From the NCBI GenBank assembly GCA_019022495.1, contig JAFEKR010000003.1, forward strand, positions 186,001 to 250,000: DNA of 64,000 nt, written 5' to 3'. Made by a program: the position numbers and the translations under genes. The DNA is from Epichloe hybrida (taxonomy: Eukaryota > Ascomycota > Sordariomycetes > Hypocreales > Clavicipitaceae). This document shows positions 20,127-32,043 of the stretch, piece after piece; position 1 is the stretch's first letter, and each line of letters opens with the position of its first letter. Below the pieces are notes generated by a model that worked only from the letters and a program-made list of their open reading frames with translations, did not search any database and was not told the DNA's origin.

Positions 20127-22439
20127 TTTGTTTGTACTGGTGATGTGGTCGGCGGGGAGGAGAAGGAATCTAAAATCTCGTTGAAGTTGCCTAACAGAAG
20201 TCTTCGCTTTGGGGATGTGCAGAAGAACAAGCAGCGGTGGGAAGAGGGAGCAATGAGAGAAAGTCGACAGGTCCAGAAAATGATGCCTGTCTCGCGCTGG
20301 AGATGAAAGTAGACTGGGCCGAAGACCTTTTCGAATTTTTTTTTTCTTTGCCGTCAAAGTTTATTCTGGGTCCAAAAGGCCGTCAGGACTCCGCTTCGGA
20401 CGGCTGACCAATGGACCAGCGCGATAAGCCAGGTATCGCGGCGTGGGACTTGTTGCTGAGGCAGCGCTGAGGCAGCACCGGCAATTGTTCGTTCGTAAGG
20501 ATTATGGGACCCCGCTGCCGGGTTGGACGTGGACGGCTGGTGGACGAAAACAAAGGGTCCAGCTAGCTACAGGGTATATTTCTACTTTACTTCCTTCCCA
20601 TCCAACAACAACTCCATGCGCACACATGTTGACTTTGACCATGTTTTTTGAACCTCAATTGCTCAGCTAGTTCATCATTGGAACTCACGACGTGCGACAC
20701 GACATGCCGAGAAGCTTCTATTTCCACATTTTCATGCGTGGCCAATGTATTAATAAAGCTCTTCTAGAAGTGACAATCTGTGAATCCAGATATTTATTCA
20801 ATGTTCCCGCAATGTCGGCTAGAGCACTTATTCTCGAGTCCCATTACAATATGCCTCGAATGCCCCCCTTCCCGCTACCAGTGGCGTTGCTCTGGCTTAC
20901 AGGACTGAGCACTGAGAACATCCGCAACACAAACAATTACGGGGGCACTGTGGACATTGCGGCCGGATATGATTGGCGCTGCATACATCGTCGTTGATGC
21001 CGTCTCTGCATGGGCATGGTGCATGCTGGTGACGTTGGTGAAGTAACCGGACGAAAGATGACTATCGGCTACACGACTTTGGGTAGCCGGCGAGACATCA
21101 GATGGACTTTTATTAGAGATAAGTAATCCTACCATCAATGCCCGTCACTACGATATTGTGACGCGCGCCCAAGGAGTGCTTCGCGGTGAGCTTTCTCGCC
21201 GCTCATGCCAAATTGCTGCCTTTGCCAACTTCTTCTTCAGGTATATCAGCTGGGCGCATGGCAAAGTCAATGGAATGGAAGTTCTTGACGACTTCTTGAA
21301 CAAGCCTGAGAGCCTTTTGATCCTGATTCAGCTCCACGTTGTTCCATGCCGAGGTAGATCTGTTGCGGAAGGGTTGGGTCCAGGTATGCTCTTCTGTCGC
21401 CATCATCCAAGGCATCTCCCTCCTGCGTTACTCTGCAGTGAAATGCTAACTGAACTCGTACGTGTAGCGAGCCTGCGAGTGAGGGGCTACAACCTCTAGA
21501 GTCTCCTTCAAAGTGTATATTTTCTCTTTGTAATTAGAAAACATAAACGTGGCATGAGATATGTCGAGTTTTCATCCTAAACCTCAGAACCCACGGGAGC
21601 ACTGCCACGAGGCCGGACCTAGACTTTCGTGGGTGACCCTACCAGGCTGCCCCCTTCTCCAGTTTATAAGCTGAGAGGCATGATAGCCGTTTCTTCTTTG
21701 CGCAAGCTTAAAATCCAACATGTCTTTGACGCAGGGGATTCCTTGAGCCAACCGTCGGAAATGGTCCAATGCTGATACCAGGGGGTTGCTCTAGAAAAAT
21801 TTTAAGACCCGTTTGCCGAGTCGCCATTCCGATGATCAGGCCGCCAACGTTTACCTTCTAGCAACTGTCAGTGGTCGCGTCGACCTGTCCTCACTTTCCC
21901 TTGGGCTGGAGTGGGCCATCTTGTGCTCGGATTGACGGTGGAAAATTCGGACCCTTAACAGCGATAGTTCGTGACCCCACGAGGCTTCCCTAAGGAAACA
22001 TTGCCCGACTGCCGCATGGTGTTCTCGCTGTGTATTTTGCAGTTCCAGGCTTGGTTCACCATGTGTGTACAGTGATTCGCCTGACATGTTGGATACTCAC
22101 TCATAATTAAGATTGCCCGCCGTTTTCACTGAGTATTGGTTCCAGCTCCAGCTCAAACAAGTCTGTAGACAACGCATTTGCTATGAGGTAGTGGCTGGTA
22201 CGTATTTGTACATGTACGTCTCCGTGAAAGGCGGCGTCATTTCACTGCGAAAGATATTATCCAGCTCGGGGCTCTGACTAGTATATTTGCGAGTGTCTGT
22301 GGAGAGTGATAATGAAGGCGGAGGCAGAGAATTCCCTAGTTGGTTCTGAGCCCAACTGCGATTTAATCCCGATGGGCCATTTCTTGGGGGTACGTGACGC
22401 CTCTATGATGAATGAAGTAGGCCCTGTGCTCGGGTGTAA
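20127..22439. other. Gene-poor interval with possible decayed minus-strand coding
   Basis: 2.3 kb between THOC5 (3' end) and the FKBP start. Short minus-strand frames at 21203-21415, 21584-21769 and 21851-22087 read like ordinary protein sequence, but they are broken by stops and frame changes and match no family I can name. They may be relics of a lost gene. There is no RNA gene or repeat that I can support. Confidence 0.35.
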
Positions 22440-23206
22440 TCAAGGAGCCTTTTCAAAAAGCTCCAAAATGGGCTTCGCAGCCTGTGCGTGTATTTGGTCA
22501 GTACAATCATGTCCTACCCACGATAGCAGGAGTGTTGAAAGGAAATCTCACATCGATGAATTTCTCGAGGTCTTGGTCAAGATTTGCCAAGTCGTCCTTC
22601 CGTCTTTTGTTTTCAGCAATAAGTTTCTGTTTCCGCTTCAAAAGCTCCTGACGCTGCTGCTCTAAACCCTCTCTCTCAGTGCGTTCGTGATCAATTCTTG
22701 CAATCATAAGCTCGTTGTCGTCATCCTCGGTATGATCGGGGTGCTGAGCGAGAAATTCATCCACGGGAATGAGTGGCAGCTGCTGGTATTTGTGACTAGT
22801 GTGATGATTAGATTCTATTTTGTGCAAAGTTCTCGCCGTTGGGGCTCGGTGGCACATACTCGTAGGATTCACAGGCAACAATTTCGCCTTGAAGATGACG
22901 CTGCTCGTAGTAGAGGTTTTGCAGCTGGAGATGCAGCCGGTCAACTTCTTGACGTGCCTCTGCGGTCTGAGTTTTGGTCTCGCGAGCTGAGATACAGGCG
23001 TTCCGATGCAAGCCACGGAGATGTGATATGCTTGTTAACAGATGCTTCTGCTGCTTAGCGATTTCCGCTAGCATCTCAGCAGACGGAGAAACATCGCTCG
23101 CCTCGTCAGTTAGGCGCAGGAGGGCGTGCGCCTGGTCGCGTGCTTGGTTGGAAATCTGCAGAACTGCTACGAGGCTGGGCTCCGAAACAATTTTGTCGAC
23201 GGTCAT
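22440..23206 (-). CDS. THO complex subunit THOC5 (FimP family)
   Basis: Model: exons 23206-22860, 22795-22552, 22481-22440, giving 210 aa. The first intron (22859-22796) has donor GTATGT and a CTAATC branch-like site near its CTAG acceptor; splicing yields CESYDHKYQQLPLIPVDEF, a hallmark of the fungal THOC5/Fms-interacting-protein family. The middle exon encodes the conserved helical LMIARIDHERTEREGLEQQ, RQELLKRKQKLIAENKRRK and DLANLDQDLEKFID segments. The 42-nt last exon supplies AAKPILELFEKAP. THO couples transcription elongation to mRNA export in the nucleus. The protein is mainly coiled coil. It is shorter than animal THOC5, as is usual for fungal members. It is divergently placed to the PAQR gene. 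Confidence 0.88.
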
Positions 23207-24282
23207 TGCGGCGGCCGCAGATCGAACCGTGGGGAAAATCGACGACCTTTGAGAGATATTACTGCAATTATTCCGAAGGGTGACGCAGGGGCAAGCTCGA
23301 TTTGCGGTGGCGGCTTCAGAATCGTTGAGATGAAAATTACGATCGAAGAGCTTGGTGCTTATGTTGTACGAGAACAACAAAGTCGCGGCGAGGTTAGAGG
23401 AAGTGGATCCCTCCTGCACTGCAACGTAACTGTGACCGTGGCAAGCGTACCCACTGTGCTCGAAGCAGAAGCTGTTTGGAATGCATGTGTAAAGTTTATA
23501 GCACAAGGATGGCGGTTTGCACCGACTTGATTCCGAAGTCGATATTAATTGCCTGCGAAGGTACTCCGCAGTGGCTGCAATCCTGCTGAACAGAAGATAC
23601 ACGTGCTGACATGTGTGTGTGGCATTGGCTCGCTGAACATTCTCAAGCACAGCAACCTTGAGGATTGCCTGGCGTAGACGGTGCAAGCCGCCTGCATCTC
23701 CGTTGTTGAAACTACTCCGTACATGTAGTGGCCACATCCAGGCCAACCAATAGTGCGACGGCCGAAGCGCCATCAGCGTCATACAGCTGCTCCTGTGCCC
23801 ACTGCGAGCTACCTCTCCAATCCCGAGCCCATCAGCCGACCCCCTGTCCCTGTTGTGTTGTGTACTCGGATCCGTAATGTGGTTAGTGGTTGGGGAACAA
23901 CGAAGGAGCCGCATCAGCCATTGTCCGTGTCGGGCATTAACCAATAACCAACAATTCCGGTGAAACCCACCAGGTCCTAGGTCCCTACATGTAGATCCAG
24001 TGCGTCTTGGGCTGCTCCGCCTTGGGCCAATCAGTCCCCAACAGACAGTGCCCACAGCGCCCATCGCCCCTCCAATCCGAAAAGTCCCGTTTCGTTTCCA
24101 GTCGGTTGGTTGCGCCTGCCCGCCTGCCCTTGGCTCACCCCCCTCACCCTCATCACCCTCACCCGCCGCATCCGCATCCGTGCCTCCTTTAAACGACATC
24201 CGACGTCCTCTCTTCTTCTCTCTCACATCGGGATACTAGTGGTTACCTAGGCTTCGCGATTTGGTCAGAATTGCTTTCCACC
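23207..24282. promoter_or_regulatory. Divergent upstream region, THOC5 / PAQR gene
   Basis: 1.1 kb shared upstream region. A minus-strand frame runs through it only because stops happen to be absent; its translation is not protein-like outside the THOC5 exon. A CTCACCC pyrimidine-rich stretch (24130-24190) precedes the PAQR start. Confidence 0.4.
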
Positions 24283-25830
24283 ATGAGCGACGTGACCACT
24301 GCACTCACCTCGGCCTGTGGCTACAAGATTCGCGACGATGATAATACAACAAATATAGCCGCAGCATCTGGCTCCGAGCCGAAGCACAACGAGCGTCCTA
24401 CCAACCGACGGCGGCGACGGCATTCCTTCTCACTGCCTCGGAGAAGATCAATTGTGGAAACAATCATGGAAGGCGAAGAGGGCCTGTTGCTGAAAGTCGA
24501 CCTATTCCTCTCTGAACTAGAGCGCCGCCTCGATTCCCTCGAAAGTTATTACGGCGACCTCGGCAAGGACTACAGCTTTTCTCGCGCTTTTAGCACGCTC
24601 CAGGCCGTCAGAACAAGATGCTCGCATGCCTCCGAGGAGGTCATTGGCGCCGGAAGACGTCGCCTGCAGATCATGGTCGAGACACTCGAGATGCGCTACC
24701 AGGAAACTCTTGCGGCTACTGAGTCGCTGCACGAGAAGGCTCGCGTGGGGGTTGATCTTCTCGAGGGCATGCTCTCCGAGTTTGAAGCACGCACATACAA
24801 GCTACGGGAGCAAGGTCTTGCCAATGCGGCCAACGCCGCAGAGGCCTTCATGGGTGAAGGTCGCCGCGTTGCCAACGAAAGTATTGAGAGGGCCAGGGGT
24901 GTCATGGACGAAGGTCTGGAAAGGGCAAGACGAGCAGCGCTCTCACTAGAGGAGCACATACAACAAGCAGTGGCAAAGGCCAGAGAGACACGCCTGATTC
25001 AATACCACGAACTGCCTACCCCCTGGCGAAACAATCCTCACATAAAGAGAGGCTACCGCTTCACCGAGACCAAGATTGAGTGCGTGCAATCGGCCTTCAA
25101 CATGTCCAACGAATTCATCAATATCTGGTCTCATGTCATTGGACTCTTTCTCGTCTTGGCAGTTGCCTTTTATTTCTATCCCGCCAGCACCAATTTCTCA
25201 CTCAGCTCCAAGAGTGATGTGTTCGTGGCTGCCGTTTTCTTCGTCATGGCTTGTCTCACACTGGTCTGCTCGACCATATGGCACACCATGAATGCCGTTG
25301 CCGACGTTGATGCAATTTCCATCTTCGCATGCGTCGACTACACGGGCATTTCCCTGCTAATTGCCGCCTCCATCATGACCACAGAATATACCGCATTCTA
25401 CTGCGATCCCGTGAGCCGCTGGATCTACATGTGTCTTACCGCCTCTCTGGGATTCGGTGGTGTCATCCTGCCTTGGCATCCCAGGTTTAATGGACCGGAT
25501 ATGGTCTGGGTGAGAGTGGCATTCTTTGTGGGTCTTGCCCTGACGGGATTCATGCCCATGCTGCAGTTGTCTCTGACCCATGGTCCCGACTTCGTCATCA
25601 CATTCTACTCCCCCATCCTGAAATCCATTCTGGTCTACTTTGGCGGCGCAATCGTGTACGCAAGCAAGATTCCTGAACGCTGGTGGCCTGGCATGTTTGA
25701 CTACATCGGTGGTAGCCACAACCTGTGGCATGCCGCTGTACTGGGAGGCATTCTATTCCACTACACGGCCATGCAGACATTCTTTTCCAACGCCTTCCAC
25801 CGCGCGGAGGGAGGCTGTCCTGCGTACTAG
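24283..25830 (+). CDS. PAQR/hemolysin-III family membrane protein (Izh3-type)
   Basis: Intron-less, 515 aa from MSDVTTALTS. Residues 1-60 are basic (NRRRRRHSFSLPRRR). Residues 70-240 form a long amphipathic helical region (VDLFLSELERRLDSLESYY through RRAALSLEEHIQQAV). After RGYRFTETKIECVQSAFNM, the PAQR signature, come seven predicted membrane segments from about residue 285 to 505. Conserved polar residues expected to bind zinc are visible: the Ser/His set in CSTIWHTM and the two His in GGSHNLWHAAVLGG. Adiponectin-receptor-like fungal Izh proteins affect zinc homeostasis and sterol/sphingolipid metabolism. The long N-terminal cytosolic domain is what distinguishes Izh3 from Izh1/2/4. The codon at 24271 (TTG) is upstream in frame, but ATG 24283 is the first ATG. 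Confidence 0.92.
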   Translation: MSDVTTALTSACGYKIRDDDNTTNIAAASGSEPKHNERPTNRRRRRHSFSLPRRRSIVETIMEGEEGLLLKVDLFLSELERRLDSLESYYGDLGKDYSFSRAFSTLQAVRTRCSHASEEVIGAGRRRLQIMVETLEMRYQETLAATESLHEKARVGVDLLEGMLSEFEARTYKLREQGLANAANAAEAFMGEGRRVANESIERARGVMDEGLERARRAALSLEEHIQQAVAKARETRLIQYHELPTPWRNNPHIKRGYRFTETKIECVQSAFNMSNEFINIWSHVIGLFLVLAVAFYFYPASTNFSLSSKSDVFVAAVFFVMACLTLVCSTIWHTMNAVADVDAISIFACVDYTGISLLIAASIMTTEYTAFYCDPVSRWIYMCLTASLGFGGVILPWHPRFNGPDMVWVRVAFFVGLALTGFMPMLQLSLTHGPDFVITFYSPILKSILVYFGGAIVYASKIPERWWPGMFDYIGGSHNLWHAAVLGGILFHYTAMQTFFSNAFHRAEGGCPAY

Positions 25831-26593
25831 TCGTCATGTCTTGCCACGGTGAGTCACGGCATGGTATCGCAATATCGTTACCATGATCTTGAAGTCGGAG
25901 GATGATGATGAGGATGAGAGAGAGAGAATGAGAGACGTGTAATGGAGAAACGAGCATGCTGTCAAGACGAGAAAACATGATTTGTGCTTCCAGCACAGCA
26001 TTCACTATCTGTCGGGTTGGAGCGAAAGTTGGCTATTATTCATTTTTTTTTACAGCCAGGGGCATCTACCGGCGTTTTCTTTTTCCCTCGCTTTTCGGCA
26101 AGGCAGCTGCAGACACGCTTAGTGTGCATTAATGAAATATGTAGAAGAGTCCTAGACTAGACTATATTCATATACGTGGCATTGGGCCATCATCAAACCA
26201 TGAGCGTATTTGCAGCGACAATGTAAAGTAAACCCGTGAGTGATTCAGACTGTCTCTCCCCACCACACTTCGTCCATTGTTCATGAATGCAGGAGTCTGA
26301 GGCGCCATCGTAGACCGTACAAAAGAGGAAGAAGGAAATACATGACACCGCGCAACACATTCTACATCCTCATACGAGAAGCACAAATAACGCCCTTTTG
26401 TATCCTTTCCTGATCATTTGCCCCGTTTCCCCGTACCCAAACCGTGGCTGTTTCTGTTCCCGCCGTTCATAAACTTCATTATCATAGCTAGTAGGATGTA
26501 TCGCCGGTATCGCCCGCGTCCAATTCTTCCGCGGATGCTCATCTCCAACTGACGCCCCGTCAGGACACTTAATATTGTAGTTCAACCACCTGA
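25831..26593. other. Convergent intergenic region
   Basis: 3' flanks of the PAQR gene and the Bub2-like gene. It holds a GATGAGAGAGAGA purine run near 25900-25935. No gene is seen. Confidence 0.45.
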
Positions 26594-28255
26594 TTACATG
26601 GCGTGCGTGACAATCTCAGCGTACACATCATCGGGAATTTTCTTGATGATCCCGATGGTGACGCTCTTGATCAAGTCGGCGTTCAAGGGGGGGAAAGATC
26701 GAAGGACCTTGTTTGGACTTTGGTAGAGAAGGGGTCAAGTTAGTTACAGGAGATGCGATGGGCTTTGTCGACATTGGGGGGGGGGAGTACCTCGGGGATT
26801 GCAGTATCTGCGACCTCATGATGGTGAGCTGGGCCACGATACACAGAATATTTAGGTGCGGGCCGTAGGCAAATAGAAAGTCCCAGAGGCGAAGAACCTC
26901 GGGTAGCGGGGGTGTGCACGCACAGAGGGTCAAGACGGAGGGGAAAGCGTAGATTTCGGCGGAAAGACCTTTTGCGGTGAGGTACAAGCTCAGTTTCGGG
27001 TCGACGATGGCGAGGACCTTGTCGACTAGGGCGAGGCCGCGATGGACGCCGTCCATGGCTCCGCGGATGTAGGCGGGGCATTCCTTGGTGAGGAGGGAAT
27101 GGAATGCGACGAAGGCTTCGGCCTCGCTACGAGCCGCGTATAAGAAGGGGGCGGCGAGGACGTTCATGCCTTGTACGTAGGTTCCTGGTTCTGGGCCGGT
27201 GCCGGACTCTATTTTCTTTGGTGTTAGCACTGGGGTTTTATAGAGATGGGGGGGGGGGGAAGTCCATGATCGGGGGTGTTGATGCGTGTTCTTCTGTTGG
27301 TGATTTTGATGAAGGCGGATTCATGTGGACAAACAAACGTACTGGCTTGGGAGTGCCCGGAAACGCTGCCTCCTAGACTCTGCCTCGGCGCATTGGAATG
27401 ACTACTGCTCGGCCGACTGGCATTTTGTCGCTGCTCCTCCTTGGCATCGTGCAACTTCCAAGCGGTGGCGTTGAGCAACCGAATAAGGCTGGCCTCACTG
27501 ACGCGCCGCCGAAAGAGAGGGTCGGTGGTGAGAGTTCTGAATGTGTCATTGCGGATCTTGGAGTAGGCCGGTGAGGCGCCGCGATGAATGAAGGAGAGGT
27601 ATTCGTCCGTGGACATGATGGGTGCGTCTAGCAGGACAAGCCAGACGTATATCCTCAAGGGTGACTAGCCGGGAAAACCCCTCCAATGTCAGTAAAAGAC
27701 GACTGCTTTTCTCGAACTGAACGCCGCCCCGCTCAATAATCCGTCAAGAGGCTAACAGAAGGTGAAGAGGTGCCATACCATTCCATCGTCAGCGCTCTTG
27801 ATACCCTCATCAATCACCTTCCACCTTGCGCTTTCCAACGCCCCCAAGTAGTCTCCGTCACTCGGTCCGTCACGAAAGATCTGCTGCAGCGACAAGTGAC
27901 CATGCGAAAAGACGGGCTTCTTCAAACCGGTGCGCTTTGTCCCCGCGACAGCGCTCATCTGCATCAAGGCCGACGCGGCATCACTATTGGCGCGACCTCG
28001 CTGCGGGGAGCGAGTGGGTGATGCATTGCGCTGAAAGTCTCGTCGCTGTTGGGAAAGCAGAGACGGTTGGTTCGCGGATCGAGCGGCGCCTAGCGTGTGA
28101 GCGGATTGAAGACGACGGAGAGCTCGATGTGTCCGCGGCGATGGAGGTACTTGGAGGTCGATATGGGCGATGGTGGGGTGTGACGAGGTGGTGGAAGAAG
28201 GAGGAGGAAGAGAGGGGGCAGAATTTGCTTCCTGAGTCTGAGGGGGACTAGCCAT
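26594..28255 (-). CDS. TBC-domain GTPase activator, Bub2/Cdc16 type
   Basis: Model: exons 28255-27779, 27664-27343, 27208-26791, 26717-26594, giving 446 aa. The N-terminal 110 residues are low complexity (Pro/Ser/Arg-rich). The TBC (Rab-GAP-like) region follows: YLGALESARWKVIDEGI, SPLRIYVWLVLLDAP (in place of the usual R-x-W segment), YVQGMNVLAAPFLY, PEVLRLWDFLFAYG, and the C-terminal PSPNKVLRSFPPLNAD and GIIKKIPDDVYAEIV. This C-terminus fits Bub2/Cdc16. In yeast the protein works with Bfa1/Byr4 at the spindle pole as GAP for the Tem1/Spg1 GTPase, controlling mitotic exit and septation. The GQG and QGMN motifs support the fold; the partner is inferred from the family. Divergent from the sulfate permease gene. 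Confidence 0.9.
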
Positions 28256-28967
28256 GGCTGCGAGGCTTCAAGACGGACTTGTGCATGGCATTTGGACAAG
28301 GAGCTTGGCTGGCGATGTCAAGATTTGGCTCTGTCAGTACGAAGAGGCACGCGATGCGATCGCGTGGTGGCTGGATGCGGGCTGGATGGATGCGGACCAG
28401 GCCATTGCGCCGTCTGCAACTGCCTCCTCTCAGCTGCGCTACGCTAGGAGCGGCAACCCGACTGGTTGGTGGGGCAAGCCTGATGCATCACCTCATCGCT
28501 CTTTCCGTCTGGTAACCGCTTCGAGACGATGCTGCTTGAAAGATTCATGGACTTTTTTTTGCCCGGATAGCGACAGGAAAGATGCCTTCTTTGGTCCTTC
28601 TTTGCTACTCTCATCGTCAAGTTGACAAGAGGTTTGCTTCATCATATCTTTACCTTGACCCGTCGCACATCGCATGCCTCTAGGATTGGCTGATCGCGCG
28701 GCATTACCAGTCGGTCGCCATTCGGGCACGAAGAAACAACAAGGCCTTTGCTACTGTTGGGTGTCGTCGACTTTCGTGTCTCGACCGGCATGTCGGTCCT
28801 GTTTCCTTAGTGTCGCATCTCAGTGAGATCTTTTTTATTCAGCGCTCCCGCGCCTCTCCTCCCTCTGATCCACAATGAACGGCGGCGTTTGTCTTTGCTA
28901 TTATTTGTTGGTTGTTCAGTTCTGCAGTGTAAGCGAGGCGGAATCTTGTCAACAAGTTGCCGCAAGC
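28256..28967. promoter_or_regulatory. Divergent upstream region, Bub2-like / sulfate permease
   Basis: 700 bp of shared upstream sequence. An in-frame ATG at 28875 could extend the permease by 31 residues; the sequence after it is not family-like and is treated as leader. Confidence 0.4.
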
Positions 28968-31521
28968 ATGCCATCCTTTGCTGCCAGGACGGGCCATGGC
29001 TTGGCCAAGGCTCTTGGCATCAAACTACAAGACTCAGATCAGGATACCGCGGTTGCGGTCACGCGAGGAGAGTCAATTTTCTCCATGCAGACAAACGGCA
29101 GTTTTGTCGAAGGGCCACCTACAACCTCGGAGTGGCTCCATGATCAAATTCCCACGCAACAAGAGGCCGGCGCATACGTCAAGTCTTTGTTTCCTTTTCT
29201 CTCGTGGATGGGACATTACAATCTCCAATGGCTCGCTGGTGATATAGTTGCAGGCGTCACCATCGGCGCCGTTGTTGTGCCTCAAGGCATGGCGTATGCT
29301 TCGTTGGCCAAGCTCGAGCCTCAGTTTGGTTTATACTCTTCATTCATGGGTGTCATCATATACTGGATATTTGGTACTTCGAAGGATATTTCGATCGGCC
29401 CTGTTGCTGTCCTTTCTACAGTTGTAGGTACGGTTGTCGAAGATGTGGCATCGTCTCCGGATACAAAAGACGTTCCAGCGCACGTCGTTGCCTCGGCCTT
29501 GTCCATCATTGCGGGATGCATCGTCCTAGCCATTGGGCTACTTCGTTGTGGATGGATGGTCGACTTGATCTCTATTACTTCTCTGTCAGCTTTTATGACT
29601 GGCTCGGCCATCACCATCGCAGCTAGCCAATTACCGTCTCTTATGGGCCTGACTGGCTTCTCCAATAGAGACCCAGCATACAGGGTCGTCATAAACACTC
29701 TGAAACACCTTCCGGAGACTAAGCTCGACGCGGCTATGGGACTGACGGCTCTTTTCTTCCTTTATTTGATCCGATATGTTCTCACTTTGGCCGCGGAACG
29801 ATGTCCTACCCACAAGCGCATTATATTCTTCATGAATACAATGCGAACGGTCTTTGTCATCTTACTCTATACCGTGGTCAGCTGGCTAGCCAATATGCAT
29901 AGAAGAGATGATCCAATGTTCCATGTTCTTGGAACTGTACCCAAGGGTGAGTGCTCATAAAATAATCATGTCGACGTCATTCTCTTACCCTGACGCAGGA
30001 CTTCGCAATGCGGCTGTTCCCGAGCTGTCGAGTAGCGTAGTGGCACATTTCGGTTCACATCTGCCAGCCACAGTTGTTGTGATGCTAGTTGAGCATATCG
30101 CTATTTCGAAATCATTTGGTCGAGTCAACAACTACACTATTGATCCATCTCAAGAGATGGTAGCCATTGGAATGACGAACATCTTGGGGTCGTTTCTCGG
30201 CGGATATCCTTCCACCGGATCTTTCAGCCGAACAGCCATTCAGTCCAAAGCGGGCGTCCGAACACCAGCAGCAGGAATAATTACAGGCCTCGTTGTGCTT
30301 CTGGAAACATATCTGTTGACTGCCGTGTTCTTCTACATCCCCAGCGCCACCCTAGCGGCGGTTATTATTCATGCGGTTGGGGATCTCATCACTCCTCCCG
30401 GCACTATTTACCAATTCTGGCTCGTATCGCCAATAGAATTATTTGTCTTCTTTGTCGGTGTATTCGTCAGTGTATTCGCGCATATTGAAGACGGTCTGTA
30501 CGCGACGGTTGCCATTTCGGCAGCCATCTTACTGTACCGTCTCTTGAAAGCCCGCGGCCAGTTTCTTGGTCAAGTGCGAGTCCACTCGGTGCTCGGAGAT
30601 CATGTCATTGGTGAAGACGCCAAGCAAGTGTTCGGCGAATACGGAACTTTTAAGGAGTCGGATGGAAATGCAGCCAGAAACATCTATCTTCCTCTGGACC
30701 ACGGAGACGGCACCAATCCCGAGGTTGATTTAGAGAGTCCGTACCCTGGTATCTTCATTTACCGCTTCTCCGAAGGGTTCCATTATCCAAACGCCAATTC
30801 TTCTCTGGACTATCTCACCAACTTCATTGTCTCGCAAACAAGACGCGCGAGCCCCGAGATATTTGAGCGAGCAGGCGACCGGCCATGGAGCAACCCCGGC
30901 CCGCGAAAATCGGCAAAGTCTAGAGAGAACCCAGAAGTGAATATACTCCCTGTACTCAGGGCTATAATCCTTGATTTCAGCTCGGTGAACAACGTGGACA
31001 TGACGTCTGTTCAGCGTCTCATCGACGTTCGAAATCAACTGGACCTGTACACTGCACCTGATGTCGTTGACTGGCACGTCGCATGCATCAACAATCGCTG
31101 GACAAGACAGGCACTTGTCGCTGGTGGATTTGGCCTACCGACAAAAACCTCTGATGGCTTGCACCGCAGATGGAAATCCATTTTCAGTGTTGCTGAAATA
31201 GGCGGGAAAGACTCAGCTGTTGCCGTAGCTGAAGTGAAGGCGAATGAAACGGGGCTGCAGGCCAGTCATTCTCGAATGAGCAAGCTCGACGAGGAAATGG
31301 GACAAGCCTCGAACTCAGATGACGTGTCCAATCAGCCAAACGATGGCGACGAGAAATCAGAGCAAGCAGGAATGGCAACACAGAGACGCAGAGGAGCCGT
31401 GGTTCAAGGGTTAAACAGGCCCCTGTTCCACGTCGACCTGACGAATGCGGTGCAGAGTGCCATTGCGAATGTGGTAGCAGAGGAGGAATTCAAGGCTGGT
31501 ACTTCTGGTTGGCCCTCGTGA
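28968..31521 (+). CDS. SulP-family sulfate permease
   Basis: Model: join(28968..29946, 29999..31521), 833 aa, with a 52-bp intron that restores VPKGLRNAAVPE. Plasma-membrane sulfate/proton symporter of the CYS-14/Sul1 type. Motifs: VPQGMAYASLAKLEPQFGLY (SulP signature) in the first membrane segments, GTSKDISIGPVAVLS, a core of 10-12 hydrophobic segments to about residue 480, and GGYPSTGSFSRTAIQSKAG, the conserved second signature. A C-terminal STAS domain follows (about 570-720, with VLRAIILDFSSVNNVDMTSV as the anti-sigma-antagonist-like core). The last 100 residues are a hydrophilic tail with Glu/Asp/Gln. Length is usual for fungal sulfate permeases. Start at 28968 is preferred over 28875. 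Sulfur-limitation control by a CYS3/MetR-type factor is known for the family; no site is claimed here. Confidence 0.93.
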
Positions 31522-32043
31522 TGACATGCATAGGATGCCAAAGAATTGGACTCGACATGGTTGATATTCTTAGCGATGATAGCATATAAAGATGAAATGG
31601 GGTGAAGACGTTTTGGATATTTCGAGAAGGTACTTTCAATACAGCTAGCCATTCATATTTTCCTGCGCTGTGCTTTTATGGTCGTAATGTCTTACTCGTC
31701 TTTTGTCGTGGCGATGGCAGTTGTAGTTCCCCCGCGAAAACTGAGAAACTTGTTGGAAACGGCCAGTCACCAATGTTTCTCTCAGTGGTGACCCTTAATG
31801 CAATTGAACGATGATGACAGCTTGTGTTGATTATATTTTCATCTCGTGGCTACAACGGCTACAACAAGTTGGAAGCTGTGGTTGCCAGTTTCAACAGCGT
31901 CAACAGAGATGGGAGTGGGTCACCTGATTCGCTTGCTTACCAGTTTGCCACAGATGCCCTTTTTTGACGCATTCTCCATTCTCACTTGAACGTGACGAAC
32001 TCGACAAAGCCACCGTGCAAACCGCTGTTGTTTTTGCCACACA
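31522..32043. other. Intergenic region
   Basis: 520 bp between two plus-strand genes; 3' flank of the permease and promoter of the WLM protease. Nothing else is seen. Confidence 0.4.

Noticed and set aside
22808..24226. Long minus-strand frame of 472 codons across the THOC5 / PAQR region
   Set aside because: Only the part up to 23206 is coding (THOC5 exon 1). Upstream it is low-quality sequence in a promoter region that happens to lack stops.
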